Shown: piece by piece, positions 18,939 to 27,133 of the stretch
Layout of the letters: each line of letters starts with the position of its first letter
Numbering within the stretch: position 1 is the first letter of the stretch
Origin: Veillonellaceae bacterium
GTDB taxonomy: Bacteria > Bacillota_C > Negativicutes > UBA1444
Length of the DNA stretch: 47,818 bases
Reading direction: 5' to 3'
Assembly: GCA_012798135.1 (NCBI GenBank)
Contig: JAAZNU010000016.1
Coordinates: forward strand, 1 to 47,818
Position numbers and translations under genes: made by a program
Notes under the pieces: generated by a model
The model's database searches: none
Seen by the model: only the letters and a program-made list of their open reading frames with translations
What the model was told of the DNA's origin: nothing

Positions 18939-20147
18939 CTAGCGGCCAAAAAGTCTGAAACGGCGGGAAGCTTTGGTCTCGGCCGCAGCGACGTCTGCTT
19001 CCGGCGGCGCCACCAACGCAGCCAAAGAGTGGATTTGCCGGGATATGGGCGCGGCCGGATGCGAAAGAACAAATGGCAGGCCTTGGTTGATAGACCCGGC
19101 AACAATCTTGGCATCCGTCGTGACGGCGGCGGCGAAGCGCCGTTTCAGGGTTGCCTCGACTTCCTTGGCTTCAATTCCGCCTTCCGGCGTTGCCCGGTTC
19201 AAGACCAATATGATTTTCCCTTCATCATAGCCCAGGGACTGCATAATTTCCAGCGCCAGCTTGGTGTTTTTCACCGCCGGCAACTCCAGCCCCGACACCA
19301 GCAACACGGAATCCGCCGCATCCAGGGCGGCAATGGTCGCGTCATTGAACGCGGAAGCCGTATCCACCAAAATCAGGTCATACGCTTGGCGCAGTTGCTT
19401 CAGCACGGCGCCGATCATTTTGCCGGAGATCCTTTCCGCCTGTTCCGGTCGGGCCGGTGCGGCCAATATGTGTAACTGTTCGCTGTAAGTCGCCATGTAG
19501 GGAATTAGCGTATCTCCGTCCAGATTTTCTTTCTCCGCCACCACGTCGGCCAGGGTGCTGCGGGCCGGTACGTTCAGAATCAGCGCCACATCGCCGAACT
19601 GGATATCCGCATCCACCACCGCCACCTTGGTCAGCGGGCGTCCGGCCAGGGCCACCGCCAGATTCGCGGTCAGTGTCGTCTTGCCGGCGCCGCCTTTGCC
19701 GGAAAAAACACAGACGACCTTTCCCTGTTTCTTGTCACCGGTTTTGGCCCGCAGGGCGTCGCGAACCTTGCGTTCCCGGTTGTAAGCATCCTTGGCCGCG
19801 TGAATCAGTTCGTCGCCGGTAAAAGGTTTCGTCAGATAATTTTTGGCGCCAGCCATCATGGCCCGCCGAAGATATTCCTGCTCCCCCTGGACGCTCATAA
19901 TGATGACCGCCGCGTCCGGTACCTCCAGGCTCAGTCGCTCCGTCGCCTCGATGCCGTCCATGCCGGGCATGTTGATATCCATCAGGATCACATCCGGCCG
20001 CAGCGTCTTGGCCAGGGTGATCGCTTCCTCGCCAGTCCCGGCCTGTCCCACCGCCTCAATCTCCGGGTGGAATTCCATCAGCTTTTTGATGTTTTCACGG
20101 GTTGCCGCCACATCGTCAACGATTAGCGCCCTGATTTTGTCGGACAT
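18939..20147 (-). CDS. cpaE: CpaE/TadZ-family pilus localisation ATPase with receiver domain
   Basis: 402 aa. Residues 1-125 form a response-regulator receiver with every expected residue present: D11/D12, phospho-acceptor D57 in LMDINMPG, S85 and K107. Residues 143 onward are a MinD/ParA-type ATPase with the deviant Walker A GKGGAGKTT (150-158), DADIQFGD and DLILVDTA. In Tad systems this protein places the apparatus at the cell pole. Many TadZ/CpaE receivers have lost the phosphorylation site; this one has not. The ATG has AGGAGG ahead and overlaps the cpaC end by 32 bases. Confidence 0.9.
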   Translation of the reverse strand: MSDKIRALIVDDVAATRENIKKLMEFHPEIEAVGQAGTGEEAITLAKTLRPDVILMDINMPGMDGIEATERLSLEVPDAAVIIMSVQGEQEYLRRAMMAGAKNYLTKPFTGDELIHAAKDAYNRERKVRDALRAKTGDKKQGKVVCVFSGKGGAGKTTLTANLAVALAGRPLTKVAVVDADIQFGDVALILNVPARSTLADVVAEKENLDGDTLIPYMATYSEQLHILAAPARPEQAERISGKMIGAVLKQLRQAYDLILVDTASAFNDATIAALDAADSVLLVSGLELPAVKNTKLALEIMQSLGYDEGKIILVLNRATPEGGIEAKEVEATLKRRFAAAVTTDAKIVAGSINQGLPFVLSHPAAPISRQIHSLAALVAPPEADVAAAETKASRRFRLFGR

Positions 20148-21396
20148 CGGTCTGACCTCCTGCCGGCTTGGCCGGGTTCTGGTTCATGTGGTCCTTGAGT
20201 TCTTGCGACATGGGCGGCACCAGCGCGCCGGGATCGACAATCGTCGGCGTCACCAGAATCAGCAGCTCGGTTTCGCCTTTCACGAAACTCGTGCTGCGGA
20301 ACAATTGGCCGATCACTGGCAGATCGCCCAGCAGCGGTATCTTGGTGACATCCCGGGTGATGTCGTTGGCAATCAGGCCGCCGATCGCCATGGTCTGCCC
20401 GGAGGCCAGGGCTATGGAGCTCTCGGCCTTGCGCATCCGGATCGGCGGAATCTTCATGTTGGTGCCCAATTCAATCTTATTGACTGAATTCCATTCCATG
20501 GAACTGACTTCCGCCTTGACCTTGCTGGTGATAATCCCGTCCAGGCTGGCTTCGGGCAAAATATCGAGTTTGATGCCGTAGTCCTTCCATTCAATGCTGA
20601 TCTGGCCGTTTTGATTGCTGACCGGGACGGGAATTTGTCCCCCCACCAGAATGTTGGCCTTGTCGCCGCTCAAAGTGACCAGATTCGGTTGCGACAACAG
20701 CTTGGCGTAGCCATTCTGTATCAGCAGGTTCAATTGGGCATTGACCGGCGCAAAGGTCCCCAGATTGCCGAAAGTGTTCGGCGATCTGGTGTTAACCTGG
20801 GATTGTCCGGCGTAAAATATTCCCGGCGCGGTGGTGGTGGAATTGCTGTAATACTGCAAACCCAGTTCCTGCGTCTTCGTGCGGTTGATTTCCACGATTT
20901 TCGCTTCGATCTTGATCTGGACAGGCTTGGCGATTTCCAGCAGATTGACCACCTTGTCGCCATAGGCGCCGGCGATTTTCTCGGCCCGGGCCCGTTGGTA
21001 CTGGTCACTCACAGTTCCTTCGAGAATTACGGTTTTGTTGACTTTCGTCACCCGGATATCGGGATAGCCCAGGATGCGTTTGATTTCGTTGGCAATCGCC
21101 GGATCCGCCGCCGATACTTCCACCAAATAATTCTGGCGGCCCGACCCGGACCAGACAATCAAAGTGGTGGAGCCGGTCTGCTTGCCGACCAAAATCAGCT
21201 CCGAGCTGGAAACGACCACCACGTCCGCCACGTCCGGGTTGGCAATCGCCGCCCGCTGCAATCCATACAACGTGACGGTTCGCGACTGTCCGGCGGCGAT
21301 CGTCATTTTTGCCGTTGCTTCCGCCGCCAACGTTGTTCCTGGCGATGCGACAATGAAAAGAACCAGGATCAGAACTGCGATCAACGTTTTTCTCAA
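20116..21396 (-). CDS. cpaC: Tad pilus outer-membrane secretin CpaC/RcpA
   Basis: 426 aa. A signal peptide (about 1-25, ending TTLAAEA) precedes the pilus-secretin N-domain (GQSRTVTLYGLQRAAIANPDVADVVVV) and a BON-like segment (TVILEGTVSDQYQRARAEKIA). The secretin core follows, with LLSQPNLVTLSGDKANILVGGQIPVPV and IALASGQTMAIGGLI ... LGDLPVIGQLFRS. It forms the outer-membrane channel for the pilus, which implies a diderm cell. The C-terminal tail (from about 395) is Pro/Gln-rich. It lies 14 bases after cpaB. Confidence 0.94.
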   Translation of the reverse strand: MRKTLIAVLILVLFIVASPGTTLAAEATAKMTIAAGQSRTVTLYGLQRAAIANPDVADVVVVSSSELILVGKQTGSTTLIVWSGSGRQNYLVEVSAADPAIANEIKRILGYPDIRVTKVNKTVILEGTVSDQYQRARAEKIAGAYGDKVVNLLEIAKPVQIKIEAKIVEINRTKTQELGLQYYSNSTTTAPGIFYAGQSQVNTRSPNTFGNLGTFAPVNAQLNLLIQNGYAKLLSQPNLVTLSGDKANILVGGQIPVPVSNQNGQISIEWKDYGIKLDILPEASLDGIITSKVKAEVSSMEWNSVNKIELGTNMKIPPIRMRKAESSIALASGQTMAIGGLIANDITRDVTKIPLLGDLPVIGQLFRSTSFVKGETELLILVTPTIVDPGALVPPMSQELKDHMNQNPAKPAGGQTDVRQNQGANR

Positions 21397-21410
21397 GGTC
21401 TCATCGCCCC

Positions 21411-22277
21411 TTACTCGATTTTTGTGCCCCGGATCACCATGACGCCCGGTACTGTTTTGGTTTCGCCGGCCGGTTTAGCAGCGGCCGGGGGAGCAGTCGC
21501 GGCCGGAACCGACGATTTTGGCTGAACGGCCGGTTTCTGAACGCCGACAATGTCGGTCGGCGTAACCGGTTTTTGAGCGGTCGAGCCTGTTTCCGGCAAA
21601 TAGGGCCGCAGCGCCAGACGAACTTTCCCTTTTTCCTCCGCCAATGTTACCCGGGCCGCATCTTCCGGCGATATCGCCAGCGTCACCGTAGTCAGCTTCA
21701 GCGCACCGGAATCTTTCGCGGCCTCTTTCTTGATATCCCGTTCCGACGACACCTCGCTGTCGCGATTGACGGCCAGCACCAGCAGGTTTTGCAGGAGGAT
21801 CTGGCTCACATGGCCGCCGGCCACCTGTTGGTCAAACGTCACAATGACATCGACTGAATCGCCGGCTTTCAACAGGCCGGCCACGCCGGTCACGTCCGTA
21901 ACGGCCACGGTGAGAGCCCGTTTGCCGGGAGGAATCACGCCGGTAAAGCCGGCCAATTTGCCGGCCAGCAACAGGCGTCGTTCCAAAATCTGTTCCCCGC
22001 TCATGATCGCTTCGCGGGTGACAATCCCCACAACTTTGTTCAAATTCCGCACAGCGCCGGGCTGAATGTATTCGACAGGAATCTGGGATTCCTGAACCAT
22101 ATCCGCCGTAATTTTTGTTTTGGACGGGATATCGGTCTTGGCCACTATCACGGTCGCCAGATCGGTCGGCGTCGGAGGCTGCGCGCTTTCCCGGAGAAAT
22201 TTGTACACCAGGAATGTCGTGATCAGGCTCAGAGCCAAGGCAATGCCCACCAGTCCCTTGCTCGACAATTTCACCAA
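21411..22277 (-). CDS. cpaB: Flp pilus assembly protein CpaB/RcpC
   Basis: 288 aa from TTG 22277, or GTG 22274; GGGGG lies six or nine bases ahead. A single N-terminal membrane segment (GLVGIALALSLITTFLVYKF) is followed by an SAF domain (TVIVAKTDIPSKTKITADMVQESQIPVEYIQPGA) and the CpaB/RcpC domain (VTDVTGVAGLLKAGDSVDVIVTF). The C-terminal third is Pro/Ala/Thr-rich. The family is a periplasmic partner of the secretin. A longer frame upstream would run into the promoter and is rejected. It is the first gene of the five-gene Tad operon. Confidence 0.9.
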   Translation of the reverse strand: MVKLSSKGLVGIALALSLITTFLVYKFLRESAQPPTPTDLATVIVAKTDIPSKTKITADMVQESQIPVEYIQPGAVRNLNKVVGIVTREAIMSGEQILERRLLLAGKLAGFTGVIPPGKRALTVAVTDVTGVAGLLKAGDSVDVIVTFDQQVAGGHVSQILLQNLLVLAVNRDSEVSSERDIKKEAAKDSGALKLTTVTLAISPEDAARVTLAEEKGKVRLALRPYLPETGSTAQKPVTPTDIVGVQKPAVQPKSSVPAATAPPAAAKPAGETKTVPGVMVIRGTKIE

Positions 22278-22308
22278 CGCAATCCCCCTCTTCCGCCATC
22301 GTGCTTCC

Positions 22309-22337
22309 ATTGTACAGGAGATGTAGTGAAACCTCAA
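22309..22337 (-). promoter_or_regulatory. Promoter of the cpaB operon
   Basis: TTGAGG (22337-22332), 17 bases, TACAAT (22314-22309) on the minus strand. Initiation near 22302 leaves a leader of about 25 bases, consistent with the start chosen for cpaB. Confidence 0.65.
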
Positions 22338-22369
22338 TAGAATCGGTGATTCCAGCGTGCTACCAGAGT

Positions 22370-22394
22370 CTTATTTTTTATAGGACCTGCGTCC
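22370..22394 (-). promoter_or_regulatory. GGAC-N4-GTCC palindrome with A-tract upstream of cpaB
   Basis: On the minus strand GGACGCAGGTCC (22394-22383) is followed by TATAAAAAATAAG (22382-22370). It lies between the corA stop and the cpaB promoter, with the A-tract about 56 bases upstream of the -10. The regulator is unknown. Confidence 0.4.
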
Positions 22395-22412
22395 TCATCT
22401 GCCATTTTCGTC

Positions 22413-23525
22413 CTACAACCATTTTTTGCGCCGGAAATATCGCAGCATGCCCAAAGTGACGAGAATCATGATGCTCCATACTCCATAATAGCCATACCGC
22501 CATTTGAGTTCCGGCATATATTCGAAATTCATGCCGTAAACGCCGGCAATAAAAGTTAAAGGGATAAACAACGTGGAAATAATGGTCAGAACCTTCATGA
22601 CCTCGTTCAGCCGGTAACTGATGCTCGACAGATAAATGTCCAGCATCCCGGAAATCAAATCGCGATAGGTTTCCACGGTATCAATCGCCTGGATGATGTG
22701 ATCATAGGCGTCGCGCAGATATGGGCCCGTTGCCGGCGAGCAAAACCGGGACCCGCAACGTTCGAATGCGCCAATGATTTCCCGGACCGGCCAGACCGTC
22801 TTGTGCAAATACATCAGTTGCCGCTTGAAGGCATGAATTTGCCGCAGTAAGGTCGGGCCCGGCCGCCGGACCAGCTCTTCATCCAAAAATTCAATAGCAT
22901 CGCCCAGATCTTCCAACACCACAAAAAATTGGTCGACAATCACATCCAACAGTGCATACGCCAGATAGTCAGCTCCCTGACCGCGCAATCTGCCCTTGCC
23001 GGTCAGGATCCGTTCACGGACCGGGGCAAACAGGGTCTGATCCCGCTCCGTCAACGAAATGACCCAGTCTTTCCCAAACAGCAGGCTGACCTGTTCAAAT
23101 CCGACCTCCACCCGATGATTGGTCCGCAAGAGAGTTTTATGGAAGCCGACGTCAGGATCAGCGGCCGGCTGAACAAATGGAACTTTGGCAACCAAAAACA
23201 AATATTCATCAAACTCCTCAAACTTCGGCCGCTGCGTCGTGTTCAGTATATCCTCCAGAACTAACGGATGGATCGAAAAATGCCGGCCGATCTCTTCAAT
23301 GGCCTGCACATCATGAATCCCGTTGATTTCGATCCAGGCAACAGCACGGTCATTATGGAGCGGCAACAAGTCCTGCCAACGTTCCAGGTCCCGGCTGTCG
23401 GCGCCGGCGGAATCAAAAGAAGTCTGGCGAACCCGGATCGTTTTCTCATAGATGGTGCCAACATGGGTCAGTGTTCCCGGCGGAAAGCCTTTTTTTCCCC
23501 GATATGACTTCGTCATTTGTTTCAA
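22413..23525 (-). CDS. corA: CorA-family magnesium/cobalt transporter
   Basis: 370 aa from TTG 23525, with GAGG seven bases ahead; an ATG at 23582 would add 19 residues but has a poorly spaced ribosome site. A long cytoplasmic funnel domain is followed by two C-terminal membrane helices. The signature YGMNF lies between them (FIAGVYGMNFEYMPEL), and the basic tail is RYFRRKKWL. It moves Mg2+ (also Co2+ or Ni2+) down its gradient as a pentamer. It is a single gene, transcribed away from the plus-strand larA-like operon. Confidence 0.95.
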   Translation of the reverse strand: MKQMTKSYRGKKGFPPGTLTHVGTIYEKTIRVRQTSFDSAGADSRDLERWQDLLPLHNDRAVAWIEINGIHDVQAIEEIGRHFSIHPLVLEDILNTTQRPKFEEFDEYLFLVAKVPFVQPAADPDVGFHKTLLRTNHRVEVGFEQVSLLFGKDWVISLTERDQTLFAPVRERILTGKGRLRGQGADYLAYALLDVIVDQFFVVLEDLGDAIEFLDEELVRRPGPTLLRQIHAFKRQLMYLHKTVWPVREIIGAFERCGSRFCSPATGPYLRDAYDHIIQAIDTVETYRDLISGMLDIYLSSISYRLNEVMKVLTIISTLFIPLTFIAGVYGMNFEYMPELKWRYGYYGVWSIMILVTLGMLRYFRRKKWL

Positions 23526-23719
23526 ACGATCACCTCGTGCGGCGGCAAGCCGCGTCTTTATATTTCCAGTGTCTTTTGACATGAACCGGAAAAACTCCTG
23601 CCGGTAATGCGCCGGGAACGATCCACTACGGCTGGAATATTAATGCGAGATGTATTAAACTTGTTAAAGAACCCTTTTTTTGCACGCGCAAAAAAAATCA
23701 GACAAAGAAGGGACTTGCC
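23526..23719. other. Divergent intergenic region corA / larA-like
   Basis: 194 bases, AT-rich. It holds a TTAAT-N9-ATTAA inverted repeat (within 23640-23659) and a near-perfect hairpin TTTTTTTGC-ACGC-GCAAAAAAA (about 23676-23698). No promoter with both boxes is clear on either strand. Confidence 0.4.
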
Positions 23720-24994
23720 ATGGATATTGTCAAAGAACTGCTGAAAGACATTCCCTTGCCGCAAATGGTCAAAATTCGTCAGACCTTCCCGGCGCCGGAA
23801 GTACAGGACGTCCCGGCAACATTGCGACAAATGCTGGAACAATCCTGCCAGCTGGACCGCGTTCGGCCCGGCATGCGCATCGCCATTGCGGTCGGCAGTC
23901 GAGGCGTCAATCAGCTCCCCGCGTTGGTCGGCACTACGGTCGTCGAGCTGAAGAAGCGGGGAGCCGAACCATTCGTAGTCCCGGCCATGGGCAGCCACGG
24001 CGGCGCCACCGCCGCGGGTCAGGCTGAAGTATTGGCGCATCTGGGAATTACGCAGGAAACCGTGGGGTGCCCGATTGTATCCTCCATGGAAGTGGTCGAA
24101 ATTTCCCGCCTGGCCAACGGGCTGCCGGTATATGTGGACAAGCACGCCTATGAAGCCGACGGCATCGTTCTGGTCAACCGAATCAAGCCGCACACGGCGT
24201 TTCGCGGCCCCAACGAAAGCGGGCTGGCCAAGATGATCGCCATCGGCCTGGGCAAGCAAAAAGGCGCGGAAACCTGCCATGCGTATGGATTCAAGCACAT
24301 GGCCGAACATGTACCGGCCATGGCCCGGGAAGCGATCGCCAAGGCGCCGATTTTCTTTGGAATCGGCACGGTGGAAAACGCCTATGATCGTGTCGCCAAA
24401 ATCGTTGTCACCGGCGCAGCCGACCTGATTGAAACCGACCGGCAGCTGCTCGTAGAGGCGAAAGCCGCCATGCCGCGAATTTCTTTCTCGCCGATCGATG
24501 TGCTGGTGATTGATGAAATCGGCAAAGATATTTCCGGCGACGGCATGGACCCCAACATTACCGGCCGTTATCCAACGCCCTATCCCACCGGCGGGCCGGA
24601 AGTCGCCAAGATGGTTGTCCTCGACCTCACTGAAAAAGCCAACGGCAATGCCAACGGCGTCGGCACCGCCGACTTCACGACCCGCCGCCTGGTCGACAAA
24701 GCAGACCTCCAGGCGATGTACGCCAACGGCCTGACTTCGACCGTAGTCGGTCCGACCGCGATTCCCACAACACTGGACTGCGACCGGGACGCAATCCGGG
24801 CGGCGGTGAAAACCTCCAATGCCCTGGATCTCAGCCAGGTCCGCCTGGTCCGCATCAAAAACACCCTGCAGCTCAACGAAATCATGATTTCGACGGCTCT
24901 GCTGCCGGAAGCGCAAGCATTGACCAATGTCACGATTTTATCCGAACCCTTTATGATGCAATTCGACGAGCAGGGAAATCTCAGGGAGGAATAA
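23720..24994 (+). CDS. LarA/DUF2088-family protein (lactate racemase-like)
   Basis: 424 aa. The N-terminal LarA domain has the family signatures MGSHGGATAAGQ (about 91-102) and VNRIKPHTAFRGPNESGLAKM (about 151-171), followed by AIGLGKQKGAE. LarA proteins use a nickel-pincer nucleotide to racemise or epimerise 2-hydroxy acids, but this longer branch includes uncharacterised members and the substrate is not readable. The maturation genes larB, larC and larE are not in the window. ATG at 23720 has GAAGGGA ahead. It is first in an operon with two transporters. Confidence 0.8.
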   Translation: MDIVKELLKDIPLPQMVKIRQTFPAPEVQDVPATLRQMLEQSCQLDRVRPGMRIAIAVGSRGVNQLPALVGTTVVELKKRGAEPFVVPAMGSHGGATAAGQAEVLAHLGITQETVGCPIVSSMEVVEISRLANGLPVYVDKHAYEADGIVLVNRIKPHTAFRGPNESGLAKMIAIGLGKQKGAETCHAYGFKHMAEHVPAMAREAIAKAPIFFGIGTVENAYDRVAKIVVTGAADLIETDRQLLVEAKAAMPRISFSPIDVLVIDEIGKDISGDGMDPNITGRYPTPYPTGGPEVAKMVVLDLTEKANGNANGVGTADFTTRRLVDKADLQAMYANGLTSTVVGPTAIPTTLDCDRDAIRAAVKTSNALDLSQVRLVRIKNTLQLNEIMISTALLPEAQALTNVTILSEPFMMQFDEQGNLREE

Positions 24995-24996
24995 TT

Positions 24997-25854
24997 TTGT
25001 CACAGCCTGCCCATCTGGGAGCCCGGCGGGAACACAGCCGGGCCATTCTTTTTCTGTTGCTGGCGGCGCTGCTCTGGAGCACCGGCGGTTTTTTCATCAA
25101 GTGGGTCGACTGGCACCCGATGGCGATCGCCGGCGGCCGAAGCGCGATCTCGGCAGTCGTATTCGCCGTGGCATTCCGGAAAACTCTGAAAATCACCTGG
25201 TCGCCGGTCCAGTTGACCGCCGCCGTCGCCTACGCGCTCACGGTAAGTCTGTTTGTTGTCGCCAATAAACTGACTACCGCCGCCAACACCATTTTGTTGC
25301 AGTATACCGCCCCGGTGCATGTGGCGTTGTTGTCGGCCTGGCTCCTGAAAGAGCAGCCGAGCCGCCGCGACTGGTTGACGATCACCGCCGTCCTCGCCGG
25401 CATGATTCTCTTTTTCTTCGACCAGATGAGCCCTGGCAATTTGCTCGGCAACCTGTGCGCTCTGTTCACCGGTCTGACCTTCGGCCTGTTCATTGTGCTG
25501 TTGCGCAAGCAGCGGGACGCCTCGCCGGCAGCCTCCGTGTTTCTCGGCAACATTTTCACAGCTTTTGCCGGACTGCCTTTTATGTTTGACTCGCTGCCCA
25601 GTCCGGCCGGCTGGGCCGGGCTGGCGTTTCTGGGCGTGTTCCAGCTCGGCCTGGCCTATGTCTTTTATACACGGGCCATTTCCCATGTCACGGCCATGGA
25701 GGCAGTGCTGATCACCTTGATTGAACCGGTCCTCAACCCCATCTGGGTATTCCTGCTGATGGGGGAAACTCCGTCATTCACCGCGCTAGTCGGTGGCACC
25801 GTCATCATCGGCGCGGTTACGGCCCGCCAGATCATCGAGGCCCGCCGATGCTGA
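24997..25854 (+). CDS. EamA/DMT-family transporter
   Basis: 285 aa with ten predicted membrane segments in two EamA repeats (first about 18-140, second about 155-280). The repeats share the pattern around LLAALLWSTGGFFIKW and ITLIEPVLNPIWVFLLMGE. Family members usually export metabolites or amino acids. The TTG start is two bases after the larA-like stop, with GGGAGG ahead. The stop overlaps the next gene by seven bases. Confidence 0.9.
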   Translation: MSQPAHLGARREHSRAILFLLLAALLWSTGGFFIKWVDWHPMAIAGGRSAISAVVFAVAFRKTLKITWSPVQLTAAVAYALTVSLFVVANKLTTAANTILLQYTAPVHVALLSAWLLKEQPSRRDWLTITAVLAGMILFFFDQMSPGNLLGNLCALFTGLTFGLFIVLLRKQRDASPAASVFLGNIFTAFAGLPFMFDSLPSPAGWAGLAFLGVFQLGLAYVFYTRAISHVTAMEAVLITLIEPVLNPIWVFLLMGETPSFTALVGGTVIIGAVTARQIIEARRC

Positions 25855-27038
25855 GCCCGCTGATTTCACTGTTCCGAAACCGGCAATTTCAGAGCATTGC
25901 CTGCATCCAGGTCTTCAACGTGTTCGGCGCCAATCTGATTGCGCCGGTATTGCCCCTCTACCTGTCCCTGCAGGGAATGTCGGCCTCACGGGTCGGCCTG
26001 GTTATGGGGATTATGGCGATCGGCGCGCTGGTCATGCGGCCCTGGGCCGGCCGCGCCGTCGACCAACGCGGCAGCCGCCCGGTGATTCTGTTCGGCCAGA
26101 GTCTGCTTGGCGTCTGTTTCGCCTCGTTTCTCTGGTTCACCAATTTTTGGCCGTTATTGTTGGTCCGGTTTGTCCAGGGCGCGGCCCAGTCGTTTTATTC
26201 GACAGCATCCGTAACGTTTGCCAGCAGCGTGGAATCGCCGCAGAATACCGCCAGCGCCATCTCCATGTATACCGTTTTCACCATGATCGGGCTGGGCAGC
26301 GCTACCAGCCTGGCCCCCCTGATTTTTCAGGAGATCGGCTTTGTCCGTCTGATCCTGCTGAGCCTGTTGGCGCTGGCCATCGCGATTGCATTCACCATTC
26401 TGCGGGCCCGACCGATTGCGCCGATTCGGGATGCCGACGTTCCGCCCTTTTCCTCCGTCCTCCATCTGAAAGCCGTCTGGGCGCCGACCGTCTGTCTGTT
26501 TGCCTCCAATTTCGTATTCAGCACCTTGTTCACGTTTGTGCCGCTGTATGCGGTTTCCGTCTCGCTCCAGGACTATTCCGTCTTTTATGTTTGTTTTGCG
26601 GTTGCGGTTATTGCCACCCGTCTCGGCGTGCAGCACCTGACCCAGGCCTTCCGGGCGGAAGCGGTCGCCACCGTCGCCAGTCTGATGAATGTAGGCAGTG
26701 CCTTAATCATTGCCGTATATCCATCGGCTTTTACCTTTGGGGTCGCCGGTATCCTGATCGGATTGGGATTTGGCGTCATTTTTCCCGCACTCACCATCTA
26801 CGTCATCCAGCGGATTTCTCCCGCCATCAAAGGAACCGGTTTGTCGATCCTGACTGCTTCCGGGGATGTCGGTAATGCCCTTGGCGCAGCCATTCTCGGA
26901 ATTGTCGCCGAATATTTCGGCTTCCGCTGGGTCTTCGCCCTCTCCGCGCTGGTGGTGTTGATTTGCACGCGCTATTTTTATGTAACCCTGACTGCCAAAA
27001 CTTCCGCCGATAACCTCGATACGACGAAGCAACCCTAA
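25848..27038 (+). CDS. Major facilitator superfamily transporter
   Basis: 396 aa with about twelve membrane helices. The loop 2-3 motif GALVMRPWAGRAVDQRGSRPV matches the MFS A-motif (G-x-x-x-D-x-x-G-x-R). It is a drug-efflux or sugar-type MFS member; the substrate is unknown. It overlaps the EamA gene by seven bases, so the three genes are one transcription unit. It ends at a bidirectional terminator. Confidence 0.9.
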   Translation: MLSPLISLFRNRQFQSIACIQVFNVFGANLIAPVLPLYLSLQGMSASRVGLVMGIMAIGALVMRPWAGRAVDQRGSRPVILFGQSLLGVCFASFLWFTNFWPLLLVRFVQGAAQSFYSTASVTFASSVESPQNTASAISMYTVFTMIGLGSATSLAPLIFQEIGFVRLILLSLLALAIAIAFTILRARPIAPIRDADVPPFSSVLHLKAVWAPTVCLFASNFVFSTLFTFVPLYAVSVSLQDYSVFYVCFAVAVIATRLGVQHLTQAFRAEAVATVASLMNVGSALIIAVYPSAFTFGVAGILIGLGFGVIFPALTIYVIQRISPAIKGTGLSILTASGDVGNALGAAILGIVAEYFGFRWVFALSALVVLICTRYFYVTLTAKTSADNLDTTKQP

Positions 27039-27061
27039 ATATCCGCTATTCACAAAATATT

Positions 27062-27105
27062 AAAGGCTGCGGAAAAAACCGAATTGGGTTTTTCCGCAGC
27101 CTTTT
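27062..27105. terminator. Bidirectional terminator between MFS gene and gnd
   Basis: AAAGGCTGCGGAAAAA(A)CC ... GGGTTTTTCCGCAGCCTTTT. The stem is at least 16 bp with U-runs on both strands, and it serves the convergent MFS (+) and gnd (-) genes. Confidence 0.95.
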
Positions 27106-27133
27106 AGCGTGCCGATAAGATTTTACCGTTCGC

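Noticed and set aside
23640..23659. CprK/FNR-type dehalobox at TTAAT ... ATTAA before the larA-like gene
   Set aside because: The half-sites are nine bases apart rather than four, so the match is probably AT-rich chance.
23558..24916. 452-codon minus-strand frame opposite the larA-like gene
   Set aside because: No start signal and no domain. The larA-like frame on plus has a ribosome site, family motifs and coupled downstream genes.
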